Shown piece after piece: positions 26,117-34,070 of a stretch of DNA of 64,000 bases. The DNA comes from UBA981 sp942490995 (GTDB lineage Bacteria > Pseudomonadota > Gammaproteobacteria > Ga0077536). The stretch spans positions 78,498 through 142,497 of the forward strand of contig CALOBG010000036.1 of NCBI GenBank assembly GCA_942490995.1, written 5' to 3'. The notes beneath the pieces were generated by a model, which was given only the letters and a program-made list of their open reading frames with translations, had not been told where the DNA came from and made no database searches. Numbering within the stretch: the stretch's first letter is position 1; each line of letters opens with the position of its first letter. The position numbers and the translations under genes were made by a program.

Positions 26117-28741
26117 GTGACTGAAAATGCACAAACCGCTCACCCTGCCAGGGGTCGCGCGCCGGCTGACGCTGAGGGCGTCGCGCCAGACGCCGGCCAT
26201 ACGCCGGTCATGCAGCAGTTTCTCGGCATCAAGGCCGAGCACCCTGACAGCCTGCTGTTTTATCGCATGGGCGATTTCTATGAGCTGTTTTTCGACGACG
26301 CCAAACGCGCGGCGAAACTCCTTGACCTGACCCTGACCGCGCGCGGCACCAGCGGCGGCGAACCGATACCCATGGCCGGCGTCCCCGCGCATGCCGCGGA
26401 TACCTATCTGGGACGATTGCTGAAACTCGGGGTCTCGGTCGCGATCTGTGAACAGATCGGTGACCCGGCAACCAGCCGCGGCCCGGTCGAACGCAAAGTC
26501 ACGCGCATACTGACCCCGGGTACGATTACCGACGATGCGCTGCTCGACGAAAAGCGCGACACCCTGATCGGGGCGGTGTGCCTGCTTGACGCCAACTATG
26601 GCCTCGCGACGCTGGATCTCAGTGGCGCTCGCTTTACCCTCATCGAGGTCGCCGGACTCGCCGATCTCGAAGCCGAACTCGAACGCCTGCAGCCGGCCGA
26701 GATACTCCTGCCGGATCACGCCGAAACCTTGGTCGATAACACCTGGCTGGCGCGCGCGCGCAAGCTGCCGGGGTGGCGATTCGACGCCACTGCCGGCAAT
26801 CGTAGCCTGTGCGAGCACTTCCGCACCGACAACCTTGATGGCTTCGGCTGCTCGGGCTTGAGCGCCGCGATCGCGGCGGCGGGCGCGTTACTCGGCTATT
26901 GCCGCGAAACCCAGGGCGGTGAACTCGAACATATCGTCGCGCTCACGGTCGAACACGTCGCGGCGACCATACGCATGGACGGCGCCACGCGACGCAACCT
27001 GGAGCTGACCGAAGCGCTGTCCGGACCGCGCAGCCACACCCTGCTCGGCCTCATCGACAGCACCAGAACCGCCATGGGAGCACGCCTGCTGCAGCGCTGG
27101 CTGTCGCAACCGAGCCGCGACCACGAACGTCTACGTCACCGCCACCACGCCGTGTCGAGCCTGCTGTCGACGATCGATATCGAGGCGCTGCGTGCCGATC
27201 TGCGCGCGGTCCACGATATCGAGCGCATCAGCTCGCGCATCGCGCTGGGTAACGCTCGCCCCCGCGACCTGTCGCGCCTGCGCGAGGCGCTGACGATCCT
27301 GCCGCCACTCCGCGAGCAGGTTCGCGAGCAGGCCAGTCCGCGGCTCGACGCGCTGCGCGACGCCATCGAATGTTTCCCGGACCTGCTTGAACATCTCCAC
27401 GCGGCAGTGGTTGAAACGCCTCCACAGCTGGTCCGCGACGGCGGCGTCATCGCCGACGGTTTCGACGCAACGCTCGATGAGTTGCGCCACGCCAGCGCCG
27501 ATGCCGACGCCTACCTGCTCGATCTGGAACGCCGCGAGCGCGAGCGCAGCGGCATTTCCAATCTCAAAATCGGCTACAACCGCGTGCATGGCTATTACCT
27601 GGAAATAGGCCGCGCGCAGGCCGCGCGGGTACCCGAGGATTACCAGCGTCGGCAAACGCTTAAGTCATCCGAGCGCTACGTCACCACGGAGCTGAAATCA
27701 TTCGAGGCGCGGATCCTGAGCGCCGCCGAAAAGGCTTTGCGCCGCGAGAAAGAACTCTACGATGCGCTCATGGTGCATGTGCAGGCGTACGTACCGCGCC
27801 TGCTGAAAAGCGCCGCCGCCATCGCCGAGCTGGACGTGCTGGCGGCATTCGCGGAACGCGCCGACGCGCTGCAATGGGTCTGCCCGGAGTTCTGCCAGCA
27901 GCCCCGGCTGGCCATCGAAGCCGGCCGTCACCCGCTGGTCGAGCAGTTCGGCGCCGAGCCTTTCGTCGCCAATGACCTCGCACTGGACGAGCAGCGCAAG
28001 CTGCTCCTGATCACGGGCCCGAACATGGGCGGCAAATCGACCTATATGCGCCAGAACGCCCTGATCGCCCTGCTCGCCCATATCGGCAGCTTCGTGCCGG
28101 CGGCACGCGCGGAGCTCGGTCCGATCGACGCCATTTACACGCGCATCGGCGCCGCCGACAACCTCGCCGGCGGGCAAAGCACGTTCATGGTCGAAATGTC
28201 AGAAGTGGCCAATATCCTGCACAACGCGACCGCCAACTCACTGGTGATCGTGGACGAAATCGGTCGCGGTACGAGTACCTACGACGGCCTCGCGCTGGCC
28301 TGGGCGACGGCCGAGCACCTCGCCCTGCACAATCGCGCCTACGCCCTGTTCGCTACCCATTACTTCGAACTGACCGCCCTTACCGACAGTTGTTCGACGG
28401 TGGCCAATATCCGTCTCGATGCGGTCGAGCACGGCGAGGACGTGGTGTTTCTGCACAGCGTCAGCGACGGACCCGCGAGTCGCAGCTTCGGACTCGCGGT
28501 GGCGCGCCGCGCCGGGGTACCGCGCGCGGTGCTGGTCCGCGCCCGTGCGATCCTCGACAACTTCGAGACCCACCCGCAGGAGCCGATCCGGGATCCGATC
28601 GGCCAGGGCAGCGCCCAACTCGCCCTGTTCAGCTCCGAACATCCCGTGATCGAAGCCCTGGAAATGATCGACCCGGACAGCCTGAGTCCGCTCCAGGCGC
28701 TGGAAACCTTGTATCGGCTGCGGTCCCTGATCGACGACTAG
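26117..28741 (+). CDS. mutS: DNA mismatch repair protein MutS
   Basis: Recognises base mismatches and small loops and starts repair with MutL. The mismatch-reading Phe-x-Glu lies in YRMGDFYELFFDD close to the N terminus. The core and clamp domains follow, with IGYNRVHGYYLEIGR. The ABC-type ATPase carries Walker A GPNMGGKST, the YTRIGAADNLAGGQSTFMVEM signature and Walker B VIVDEIGRGTSTYDG. The start is uncertain: a GTG at 26117 gives 874 residues, close to the usual length; ATGs at 26066 and 25943 are in frame but add unconserved sequence. The TAG stop abuts a fragment of the palindromic element. Confidence 0.95.
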   Translation: MTENAQTAHPARGRAPADAEGVAPDAGHTPVMQQFLGIKAEHPDSLLFYRMGDFYELFFDDAKRAAKLLDLTLTARGTSGGEPIPMAGVPAHAADTYLGRLLKLGVSVAICEQIGDPATSRGPVERKVTRILTPGTITDDALLDEKRDTLIGAVCLLDANYGLATLDLSGARFTLIEVAGLADLEAELERLQPAEILLPDHAETLVDNTWLARARKLPGWRFDATAGNRSLCEHFRTDNLDGFGCSGLSAAIAAAGALLGYCRETQGGELEHIVALTVEHVAATIRMDGATRRNLELTEALSGPRSHTLLGLIDSTRTAMGARLLQRWLSQPSRDHERLRHRHHAVSSLLSTIDIEALRADLRAVHDIERISSRIALGNARPRDLSRLREALTILPPLREQVREQASPRLDALRDAIECFPDLLEHLHAAVVETPPQLVRDGGVIADGFDATLDELRHASADADAYLLDLERRERERSGISNLKIGYNRVHGYYLEIGRAQAARVPEDYQRRQTLKSSERYVTTELKSFEARILSAAEKALRREKELYDALMVHVQAYVPRLLKSAAAIAELDVLAAFAERADALQWVCPEFCQQPRLAIEAGRHPLVEQFGAEPFVANDLALDEQRKLLLITGPNMGGKSTYMRQNALIALLAHIGSFVPAARAELGPIDAIYTRIGAADNLAGGQSTFMVEMSEVANILHNATANSLVIVDEIGRGTSTYDGLALAWATAEHLALHNRAYALFATHYFELTALTDSCSTVANIRLDAVEHGEDVVFLHSVSDGPASRSFGLAVARRAGVPRAVLVRARAILDNFETHPQEPIRDPIGQGSAQLALFSSEHPVIEALEMIDPDSLSPLQALETLYRLRSLIDD

Positions 28742-28795
28742 CAGGGTGGTGAAAAACTACTGCGGAGGTCGTGCGGCGGCGCTGTTGGCGCCACC
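28741..28795. repeat. second left-end fragment of the palindromic element
   Basis: Its first 25 bases are identical to 23026-23050. It begins on the last base of the mutS TAG stop. After the shared end the sequence diverges into a GC-rich stretch with a small GGCGCC palindrome, and no right end is found before fdxA. Confidence 0.6.
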
Positions 28796-28840
28796 GGCCG
28801 GACCTGGGAACCCGGCCTCGTTTACGCGCCTTTAATTGCT

Positions 28841-28869
28841 TTCGGCCTGGCCCAAGCTGCGGCTATAAT
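28841..28869 (+). promoter_or_regulatory. likely fdxA promoter
   Basis: A perfect TATAAT -10 box lies at 28864-28869, 34 bases before the fdxA ATG. A weak TTCGGC at 28841-28846, 17 bases upstream, is the best -35. The consensus -10 stands out in this GC-rich DNA and suggests sigma-70 transcription of fdxA separate from mutS. Confidence 0.55.
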
Positions 28870-28903
28870 GCGCGCCGTTCGGATCAATGCGAAGCCAAGC
28901 GTC

Positions 28904-29227
28904 ATGACATTTGTGGTTAACGAGAACTGTATCAAGTGTAAATACACTGATTGTGTCGAGGTCTGTCCGGTCGACTGCTTTCATGAGGGCCCGAACATGC
29001 TCGTCATCGATCCCGACGAGTGCATCGATTGCACCCTGTGCGAGCCCGAATGCCCGGTGGAGGCGATCAAGTCGGAAGACGATCTGACCGAAGACGAGGG
29101 CCACATCCTGGCGCTCAACACCGAGCTTTCGCAGATCTGGCCGGTAATCAGCGAAATGAAGGACCCGCCTCCGGACGCCGATGAGTGGAAAGACAAAAAA
29201 GGCAAGCTCGAGCTGCTGGAACGCTGA
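28904..29227 (+). CDS. fdxA: seven-iron ferredoxin FdxA
   Basis: Small acidic electron carrier of 107 residues with a 3Fe-4S and a 4Fe-4S cluster. The first motif is CIKCKYTDCVEVCPVDCF, the second CIDCTLCEPECP, and the C-terminal tail is rich in acidic residues, as in the proteobacterial FdxA family that often sits next to mutS. The ATG at 28904 begins the conserved MTFVV. The redox partner cannot be told from sequence. A GC-rich hairpin follows 30 bases after the stop. Confidence 0.95.
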   Translation: MTFVVNENCIKCKYTDCVEVCPVDCFHEGPNMLVIDPDECIDCTLCEPECPVEAIKSEDDLTEDEGHILALNTELSQIWPVISEMKDPPPDADEWKDKKGKLELLER

Positions 29228-29257
29228 GCACATCTCCACCCGGCGCGATGCCGGAAA

Positions 29258-29285
29258 GCGGGCTGGCCATCCCTGACCAGCCCGC
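29258..29285 (+). terminator. terminator-like hairpin after fdxA
   Basis: A perfect 9-bp stem GCGGGCTGG / CCAGCCCGC with a 10-base loop. No T tract follows, so it may act with Rho or as an mRNA 3' end rather than as a classic intrinsic terminator. Confidence 0.45.
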
Positions 29286-29831
29286 GAGCAACCGCCCCGG
29301 GGCGTCCCTGCCCGTCGCGGGCGACCTTCCATGGTCCGGGACGGACGTGTGCCAGCAGCACACGCAGGGTTAATCTGGGTCATTCCGATATCGTTGTACA
29401 GGCCTGGCAGATCCGGGTGGTTTCCAAATATCCCTATATTTATCAAAAATTTATAGAATATTTCGGGCAGGATCTTCGAATCCCCATGGGCGGCGTGGGA
29501 AGTTTTCCCAACACCGCATAAGCCTCGCGAGCAGCCTGTCTGCGTCGCCGGCCCACGCGCGCTGCCGGCCGCTCCCGGCAGCAACAATCGGTCCCGGCTG
29601 ATGCGCTCGCTCGAGACGCAGCGTTGATGCCGCGCATAGGCCAGGTACGCCATGCTGCGGCAGCCGACCGTGGCAGCGTGCCGTCGTGCCGGACGATACC
29701 CGTTCGCGCTCGCACCGGCAGCCGACCATCGTGCCTGAACGAATACGCCGGCGAGCCCGCCAACGTTCTATTTTTTCCGTACAAATGGCGTTAAACTCAA
29801 TTCCTTACTAGCATTCCTTAAACGATCTCGG
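29286..29831. other. intergenic region without a recognisable gene
   Basis: Together with the hairpin this 604-base gap between fdxA and the CHASE2 kinase is the longest non-coding stretch in the window. It contains an AT-rich patch at about 29427-29470 (several ATATTT/ATTTAT words), strongly unlike its surroundings. Minus-strand open frames of about 110 residues exist here but are Arg/Ala-rich, overlap each other and match nothing I know. The last 60 bases are AT-rich and contain TTAAAC near 29794, probably the kinase promoter. A TTCGAATCC word near 29477 looks like a tRNA T-loop but has no pairing stem. Confidence 0.5.
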
Positions 29832-32381
29832 ATGAACAAAGCGTTCTGGAAAACCGACGGGTTCACCGGGATTTCCATCTCCTTGGTATTTTTTCTCGCC
29901 TGGTGGTGGGGATCGACCACGCTGGAAAGCCTCGAGCGGGTCGCCTACGACACCGGCGTGCGCATGTCCGAACGTGACCCCGGTGAAGCCGTTGCGGTGG
30001 TTGCGATCGACGACGCCAGCATTCAGAACATCGGTCGCTGGCCGTGGTCGCGCGAAGTCATCGCCCAGATGACCGGCCAGCTGCAGGGGGCCGGCGCCAA
30101 GGCTATCGGCCTGACCATATTTTATTCCGAGCCGCAGGTTGCCCAGGGTCTTGAGTGGATCGGGGTATTCCGCGACATCACCACCGACCTCGGTAGTGCC
30201 GGCGTTGACGTCTCCTCGCTGCTCGCCGCCTTCGAGGCCGCCGAACTCGAACTCGATACCGACAAGATCCTTGCCGAGGCGCTGAATCTGTCCGAACGCG
30301 TCGTGCTGGCGATGCAGTTTGTACCTGGTGTGCCGGTCGGTAACCCGGACGAGCCGCTGCCCGAATACGTGCTCCGCAATGCCGTTCCCGAGGACAATAT
30401 CAACGACCCCAGCGGCCAGTTCCCGTTGCCCGCGCAAACCGTGCTGGCGGTGCCGCCGATCGAGATCCTCGGTTCCGAAGCCCGCGCCATCGGTCATCTC
30501 CTCGCGCCGATCGATGTTGATGGCGGGGTGCGCTTCGAACCGCTGGTGGTCGAGCATTTCGGCGCTTTCTTTCCGTCGCAGTCGCTGATGCTCGCGGCCG
30601 CTTACCACAACCTCGGTCCGCAGGATATTCGCGTCAATCTCGGTGAAAGCGTCGAACTCAAGAACCTCAAAATCAAGACCGACCGTCGCCTCAACATCAA
30701 TCCGTTTTTTTACGGTGAACGGGAAGGCGGCCGCCCGCCGTTTGACGTGTACTCGTTCTACGATGTCCGACAGGGCGACGTGCCGCTGGAAAACTTCAAG
30801 GACAAAATCGTCCTGATCGGAGCAACCGCGTTCGGGGTCGGGTCATCCCTGCACACCCCGATCGGTGACGTTGGCGGCCCGGTGCTGATCATGGCGCACA
30901 CCGTCGCCAGCATCCTGAATGAAGATTTTTTTGTCGCGCCGGAGTGGGCCGGGCTTATCGAATTCCTCGCCCTGGTTCTGATCGCGGCCTATCTGATCGC
31001 ACTGTTGCCGCGACTCAACGCCGGCCCGGCGGCACTGATCAGCTCGGGCATGTTTATCGCCGTGCTCAGCACCGAGCTTGGCCTGATGACCGCGCAGGCG
31101 GTGTGGCTCAAGCTGATGACCGCGGCCAGCCTGCTGGTCGTCGGCCATGTGCTGCTGACGACCAAGCGTTACCTCGTGACTGAAGCGTCCAAACGCCGTC
31201 TCGACATCGATTCCGCGCAGAGCAACAAGCAGCTCGCGCTGCAGTTTCAGCAGCAGGGCCAGCTCGATATGGCCTTTGAGTATTTTCGCCGCTGCCCCGT
31301 TGACGAATCGTTGCTCGAAGGCGTGTACGGCCTGGCCGGGGACTTTGAGCGCAAACGCCAGTTCAACAAAGCCGCCGCCGCCTACGAATACATTGCGAGT
31401 AAAAACCCCGAGTTCCGCGATATCAAGAACAAGGTCAACCGAGCCAAGCAGCTCAACGACACCATCGTGATCGGCGGTTCGGCTTCCGGCAGCAACAGCT
31501 CGACGATGCTTCTCGACGGCAGCATTTCGAAACCCATGCTCGGTCGCTACGAGGTCGAAAAAGAACTCGGCAAGGGCGCCATGGGTGTTGTCTACCTGGG
31601 CAAGGATCCGAAAATCAACCGGGTGGTGGCGATCAAGACCATGGCCCTGTCGCAGGAATTCGAGGCTGACGAACTCGATGAGGTCAAGGAGCGGTTCTTC
31701 CGTGAGGCCGAAACCGCCGGCCGCCTCGACCACCCCAACATCGTCACCATCTACGACGCCGGCGAAGAACACGACCTCGCCTTCATCGCCATGGAGTTCC
31801 TCGCCGGGCATGACCTTGCGCGCTACACGAAAGCGGATTCCCTGCTGCCGCTGCCAACCGTCATGGGGATCATTTTCAAGTCGGCCATGGCGCTCGACTA
31901 CGCGCAGAAACACAACGTCGTGCATCGTGACATCAAGCCCGCCAACATCATGTATGAACCGGAGTCGAAGCAGGTCAAACTGACCGACTTCGGCATCGCG
32001 CGGATCACCGATTCGAGCAAGACCAAGACCGGCATGGTGCTCGGCACGCCGTCCTATATGTCCCCTGAGCAGCTCGCGGGTAAGAAGGTCGATGGTCGTT
32101 CCGACCTGTTTTCGCTCGGCGTCATGTTCTACCAGCTGATCTCCGGCAAACTGCCGTTTCACGGCGACTCGATGGCGACGCTGATGTACAAGATTGCCAA
32201 CGAGGCGCATGTGGAAATCAACGAATTGCGTCCCGACCTGGCCAAACAGCGACCCTGCCTGTCGGCCATTATCGACAAAGCCCTGAAGAAGGATCCCGAC
32301 CAGCGCTACCAGACCGGCGCCGAGATGGCCCGCGATATCCAGCGCTGCGCGAAGCAGACGCAAGCGGCCGCGGCCGGCTAA
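29832..32381 (+). CDS. CHASE2-domain receptor Ser/Thr protein kinase
   Basis: Membrane receptor kinase of 849 residues. An N-terminal helix leads into a CHASE2 sensor domain (about residues 35-350) facing the periplasm, with VAVVAIDDASIQNIGRWPWSR and NFKDKIVLIGATAFGVGS. Three helices follow (365-455). A TPR-like stretch at about 465-545 (ALQFQQQGQLDMAFEYFRRC) precedes the kinase domain from about 571. Kinase residues are complete: glycine loop GKGAMGVVYLG, K602 in VAIK, HRD at 698-700 with KPANIM, DFG at 719-721 and SPEQ. It should phosphorylate Ser/Thr on target proteins after an external cue. PP2C and FHA genes follow after 9 and 13 bases, a classic kinase-phosphatase-reader set. Confidence 0.93.
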   Translation: MNKAFWKTDGFTGISISLVFFLAWWWGSTTLESLERVAYDTGVRMSERDPGEAVAVVAIDDASIQNIGRWPWSREVIAQMTGQLQGAGAKAIGLTIFYSEPQVAQGLEWIGVFRDITTDLGSAGVDVSSLLAAFEAAELELDTDKILAEALNLSERVVLAMQFVPGVPVGNPDEPLPEYVLRNAVPEDNINDPSGQFPLPAQTVLAVPPIEILGSEARAIGHLLAPIDVDGGVRFEPLVVEHFGAFFPSQSLMLAAAYHNLGPQDIRVNLGESVELKNLKIKTDRRLNINPFFYGEREGGRPPFDVYSFYDVRQGDVPLENFKDKIVLIGATAFGVGSSLHTPIGDVGGPVLIMAHTVASILNEDFFVAPEWAGLIEFLALVLIAAYLIALLPRLNAGPAALISSGMFIAVLSTELGLMTAQAVWLKLMTAASLLVVGHVLLTTKRYLVTEASKRRLDIDSAQSNKQLALQFQQQGQLDMAFEYFRRCPVDESLLEGVYGLAGDFERKRQFNKAAAAYEYIASKNPEFRDIKNKVNRAKQLNDTIVIGGSASGSNSSTMLLDGSISKPMLGRYEVEKELGKGAMGVVYLGKDPKINRVVAIKTMALSQEFEADELDEVKERFFREAETAGRLDHPNIVTIYDAGEEHDLAFIAMEFLAGHDLARYTKADSLLPLPTVMGIIFKSAMALDYAQKHNVVHRDIKPANIMYEPESKQVKLTDFGIARITDSSKTKTGMVLGTPSYMSPEQLAGKKVDGRSDLFSLGVMFYQLISGKLPFHGDSMATLMYKIANEAHVEINELRPDLAKQRPCLSAIIDKALKKDPDQRYQTGAEMARDIQRCAKQTQAAAAG

Positions 32382-32390
32382 GGTCAGTCC

Positions 32391-33221
32391 GTGGCCAAAC
32401 ACCCGATTGAAGTTGCCAACATTTCGGATACCGGCCAGAAACGGCCGCATAACGAAGACAGCTCCGTGACCGATACGCGGCTGGGCCTGGCCATCGTTGC
32501 CGACGGCATGGGCGGCTACAAGGCCGGCGAGGTCGCGAGCGCGATCGCCGCCAAGCTCATACTCGACGATGTCGCCGCCGGCATCGACCTCGGCAAACAT
32601 GCCGAGGTCGACGAAGCAACCGGCCTGAACCACGCTTCAATTTTGCTGCGTGACGCAATTAGTCACGCAAATTCAGATGTTTATCGGACCGCCCAGGAAG
32701 TACCCCAGTGCCAGGGCATGGGTACGACAGTGGTCGTTGTGCTCTACCACGGCAACAAGGTGAGCATTGCCCACGTCGGCGATTCGCGGGTTTACCGCCT
32801 GCGCGAAGGCGAGTTTGTCCAGATCACGCGCGACCATTCGCTGATCCAGGAGCTTATCGATCGAGGGTTTTTTACGCCCGAGGAGGCGGCCGAGAACACG
32901 CCCAAGAATCTCGTCACGCGGGCGCTGGGGATCGAACTCAACGTCGAGGTTGACGTTCAGGAACAAGACGCCGTTCCGGGCGAAATCTACCTGCTGTGCT
33001 CGGACGGGCTCAATGATATGGTAGATGATGAAGAAATTCACTTAACCCTCAGTAAATATAGTGCTAATCTTGCAGAAGCGGCCCGGGAATTGGTCCGTCT
33101 CGCGAACGAAAAGGGTGGCAAAGACAACATTTCCGTCGTACTCGTGCGACCGCAGTCATCTGCCGGTGGCGCGACGGGTTTGATGGCTAAATTCAATAGC
33201 TTTGTTAGAAAAGGCAGCTGA
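32391..33221 (+). CDS. PP2C-family protein Ser/Thr phosphatase
   Basis: Soluble metal-dependent phosphatase of 276 residues, the counterpart of the kinase encoded just upstream. The PP2C motifs are in order: HNEDS near residue 20, VADGMGGYKAGEVAS, GMGTTVVVVLY, HVGDSRVYRL, TRDHSLIQELIDRG, LLCSDGLNDMV and GGKDNISVVLV. The Asp residues of DGMGG, SDG and KDN should bind the metals. The start is a GTG at 32391, nine bases after the kinase stop. The C-terminal tail after residue 255 is short and probably flexible. The likely role is to remove phosphates placed by the kinase, including from the kinase itself. Confidence 0.93.
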   Translation: MAKHPIEVANISDTGQKRPHNEDSSVTDTRLGLAIVADGMGGYKAGEVASAIAAKLILDDVAAGIDLGKHAEVDEATGLNHASILLRDAISHANSDVYRTAQEVPQCQGMGTTVVVVLYHGNKVSIAHVGDSRVYRLREGEFVQITRDHSLIQELIDRGFFTPEEAAENTPKNLVTRALGIELNVEVDVQEQDAVPGEIYLLCSDGLNDMVDDEEIHLTLSKYSANLAEAARELVRLANEKGGKDNISVVLVRPQSSAGGATGLMAKFNSFVRKGS

Positions 33222-33234
33222 ATAGGACAGAACG

Positions 33235-33960
33235 ATGGCCAAAATGGTTCTGAGTATGAATGGGGCGGTCCAGGGGGAGTTCCCGCTGGAAAAAGAACGG
33301 ATATCCATCGGTAGAAAACCCGATAACGACATCCAGATCGACAATTTGGCCGTCAGTGGCAAGCATGCGCTGATCATCACGATCCTGGACGATTCGTTTC
33401 TGGAGGATCTCGGCAGTACCAACGGTACCTACGTCAACGGCAAGCTCGTCAAAAAGCATGCCCTGCGTAACGGTGACGTCATCGGGCTCGGCAAACACGA
33501 ACTCAAGTACGTCAACGACCACGCGACCGCTGACGACGAAGAATTCGAAAAGACCATGATCATACGGCCGGGCTCCGCCAGCGCCGCCGTGGCGGCCGCC
33601 AAGGCCGCCGAAGAAGCAGCCGCACCTGCGGTCAAGGCCGGCGCCGCAGCAGCGACGAAACCCGCCCCTGCCACCGGCGGCATGCCGCTTGGCAAACTCC
33701 AGGTGCTGAACGGACCGATCGCCGGCAAGGAACTGGAACTGACCAAGGCGCTGATCACCTTAGGCAAGCCCGGAACCCAGGTAGCCGTTATTTCGCGGCG
33801 ACCCCAGGGCTACTTCCTGACCCACATTGAAGGCGATGGCAAGAACGACAACTACCCGGTCGTGAACAGCTCGCCGATCGGTCCGCAGGCCTACGCCATC
33901 CAGAACGGCGACATCATCGAACTGGCCGGGATCAAAATGGAGTTCAATCTCGTCAAATAG
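33235..33960 (+). CDS. tandem FHA-domain protein
   Basis: Phosphothreonine-reader protein of 241 residues. The first FHA domain (about residues 20-98) has the binding motifs ISIGRKPDNDIQI, SGKHALI and GSTNGTYVNG. An Ala-rich linker (about 116-150) follows. The second half, LQVLNGPIAGKELELT to NGDIIELAGIKMEF, looks like a second FHA fold in which the binding residues are poorly conserved, so it may be a protein-contact domain only. AGGACAG lies before the ATG. It is the third gene of the kinase operon and likely docks the phosphorylated kinase or its target. Confidence 0.9.
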   Translation: MAKMVLSMNGAVQGEFPLEKERISIGRKPDNDIQIDNLAVSGKHALIITILDDSFLEDLGSTNGTYVNGKLVKKHALRNGDVIGLGKHELKYVNDHATADDEEFEKTMIIRPGSASAAVAAAKAAEEAAAPAVKAGAAAATKPAPATGGMPLGKLQVLNGPIAGKELELTKALITLGKPGTQVAVISRRPQGYFLTHIEGDGKNDNYPVVNSSPIGPQAYAIQNGDIIELAGIKMEFNLVK

Positions 33961-33991
33961 AGTCGACGCCGGCTCACGCGATGCCCACCTT

Positions 33992-34009
33992 ACGCCGCTT
34001 TCGCGGCGT
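33992..34009. terminator. short hairpin between convergent genes
   Basis: A perfect 7-bp stem ACGCCGC / GCGGCGT with loop TTTC sits between the FHA gene and the convergent cyclase gene. There is no T tract on either side; it may act as a bidirectional RNA end. Confidence 0.4.
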
Positions 34010-34070
34010 CTGCCCCAACAGCAGCGTACCGTCACACGACGCGAATACTCGCGTTGAGTGGCCGGATAAA

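Noticed and set aside
29470..29500. tRNA gene suggested by a TTCGAATCC word
   Set aside because: The flanking bases do not form a T stem, and no acceptor, D or anticodon arms can be drawn around it.
29443..29784. Small minus-strand protein gene in the fdxA-kinase gap
   Set aside because: Two overlapping frames are open, both Arg/Ala-rich with no ribosome site or known motif.
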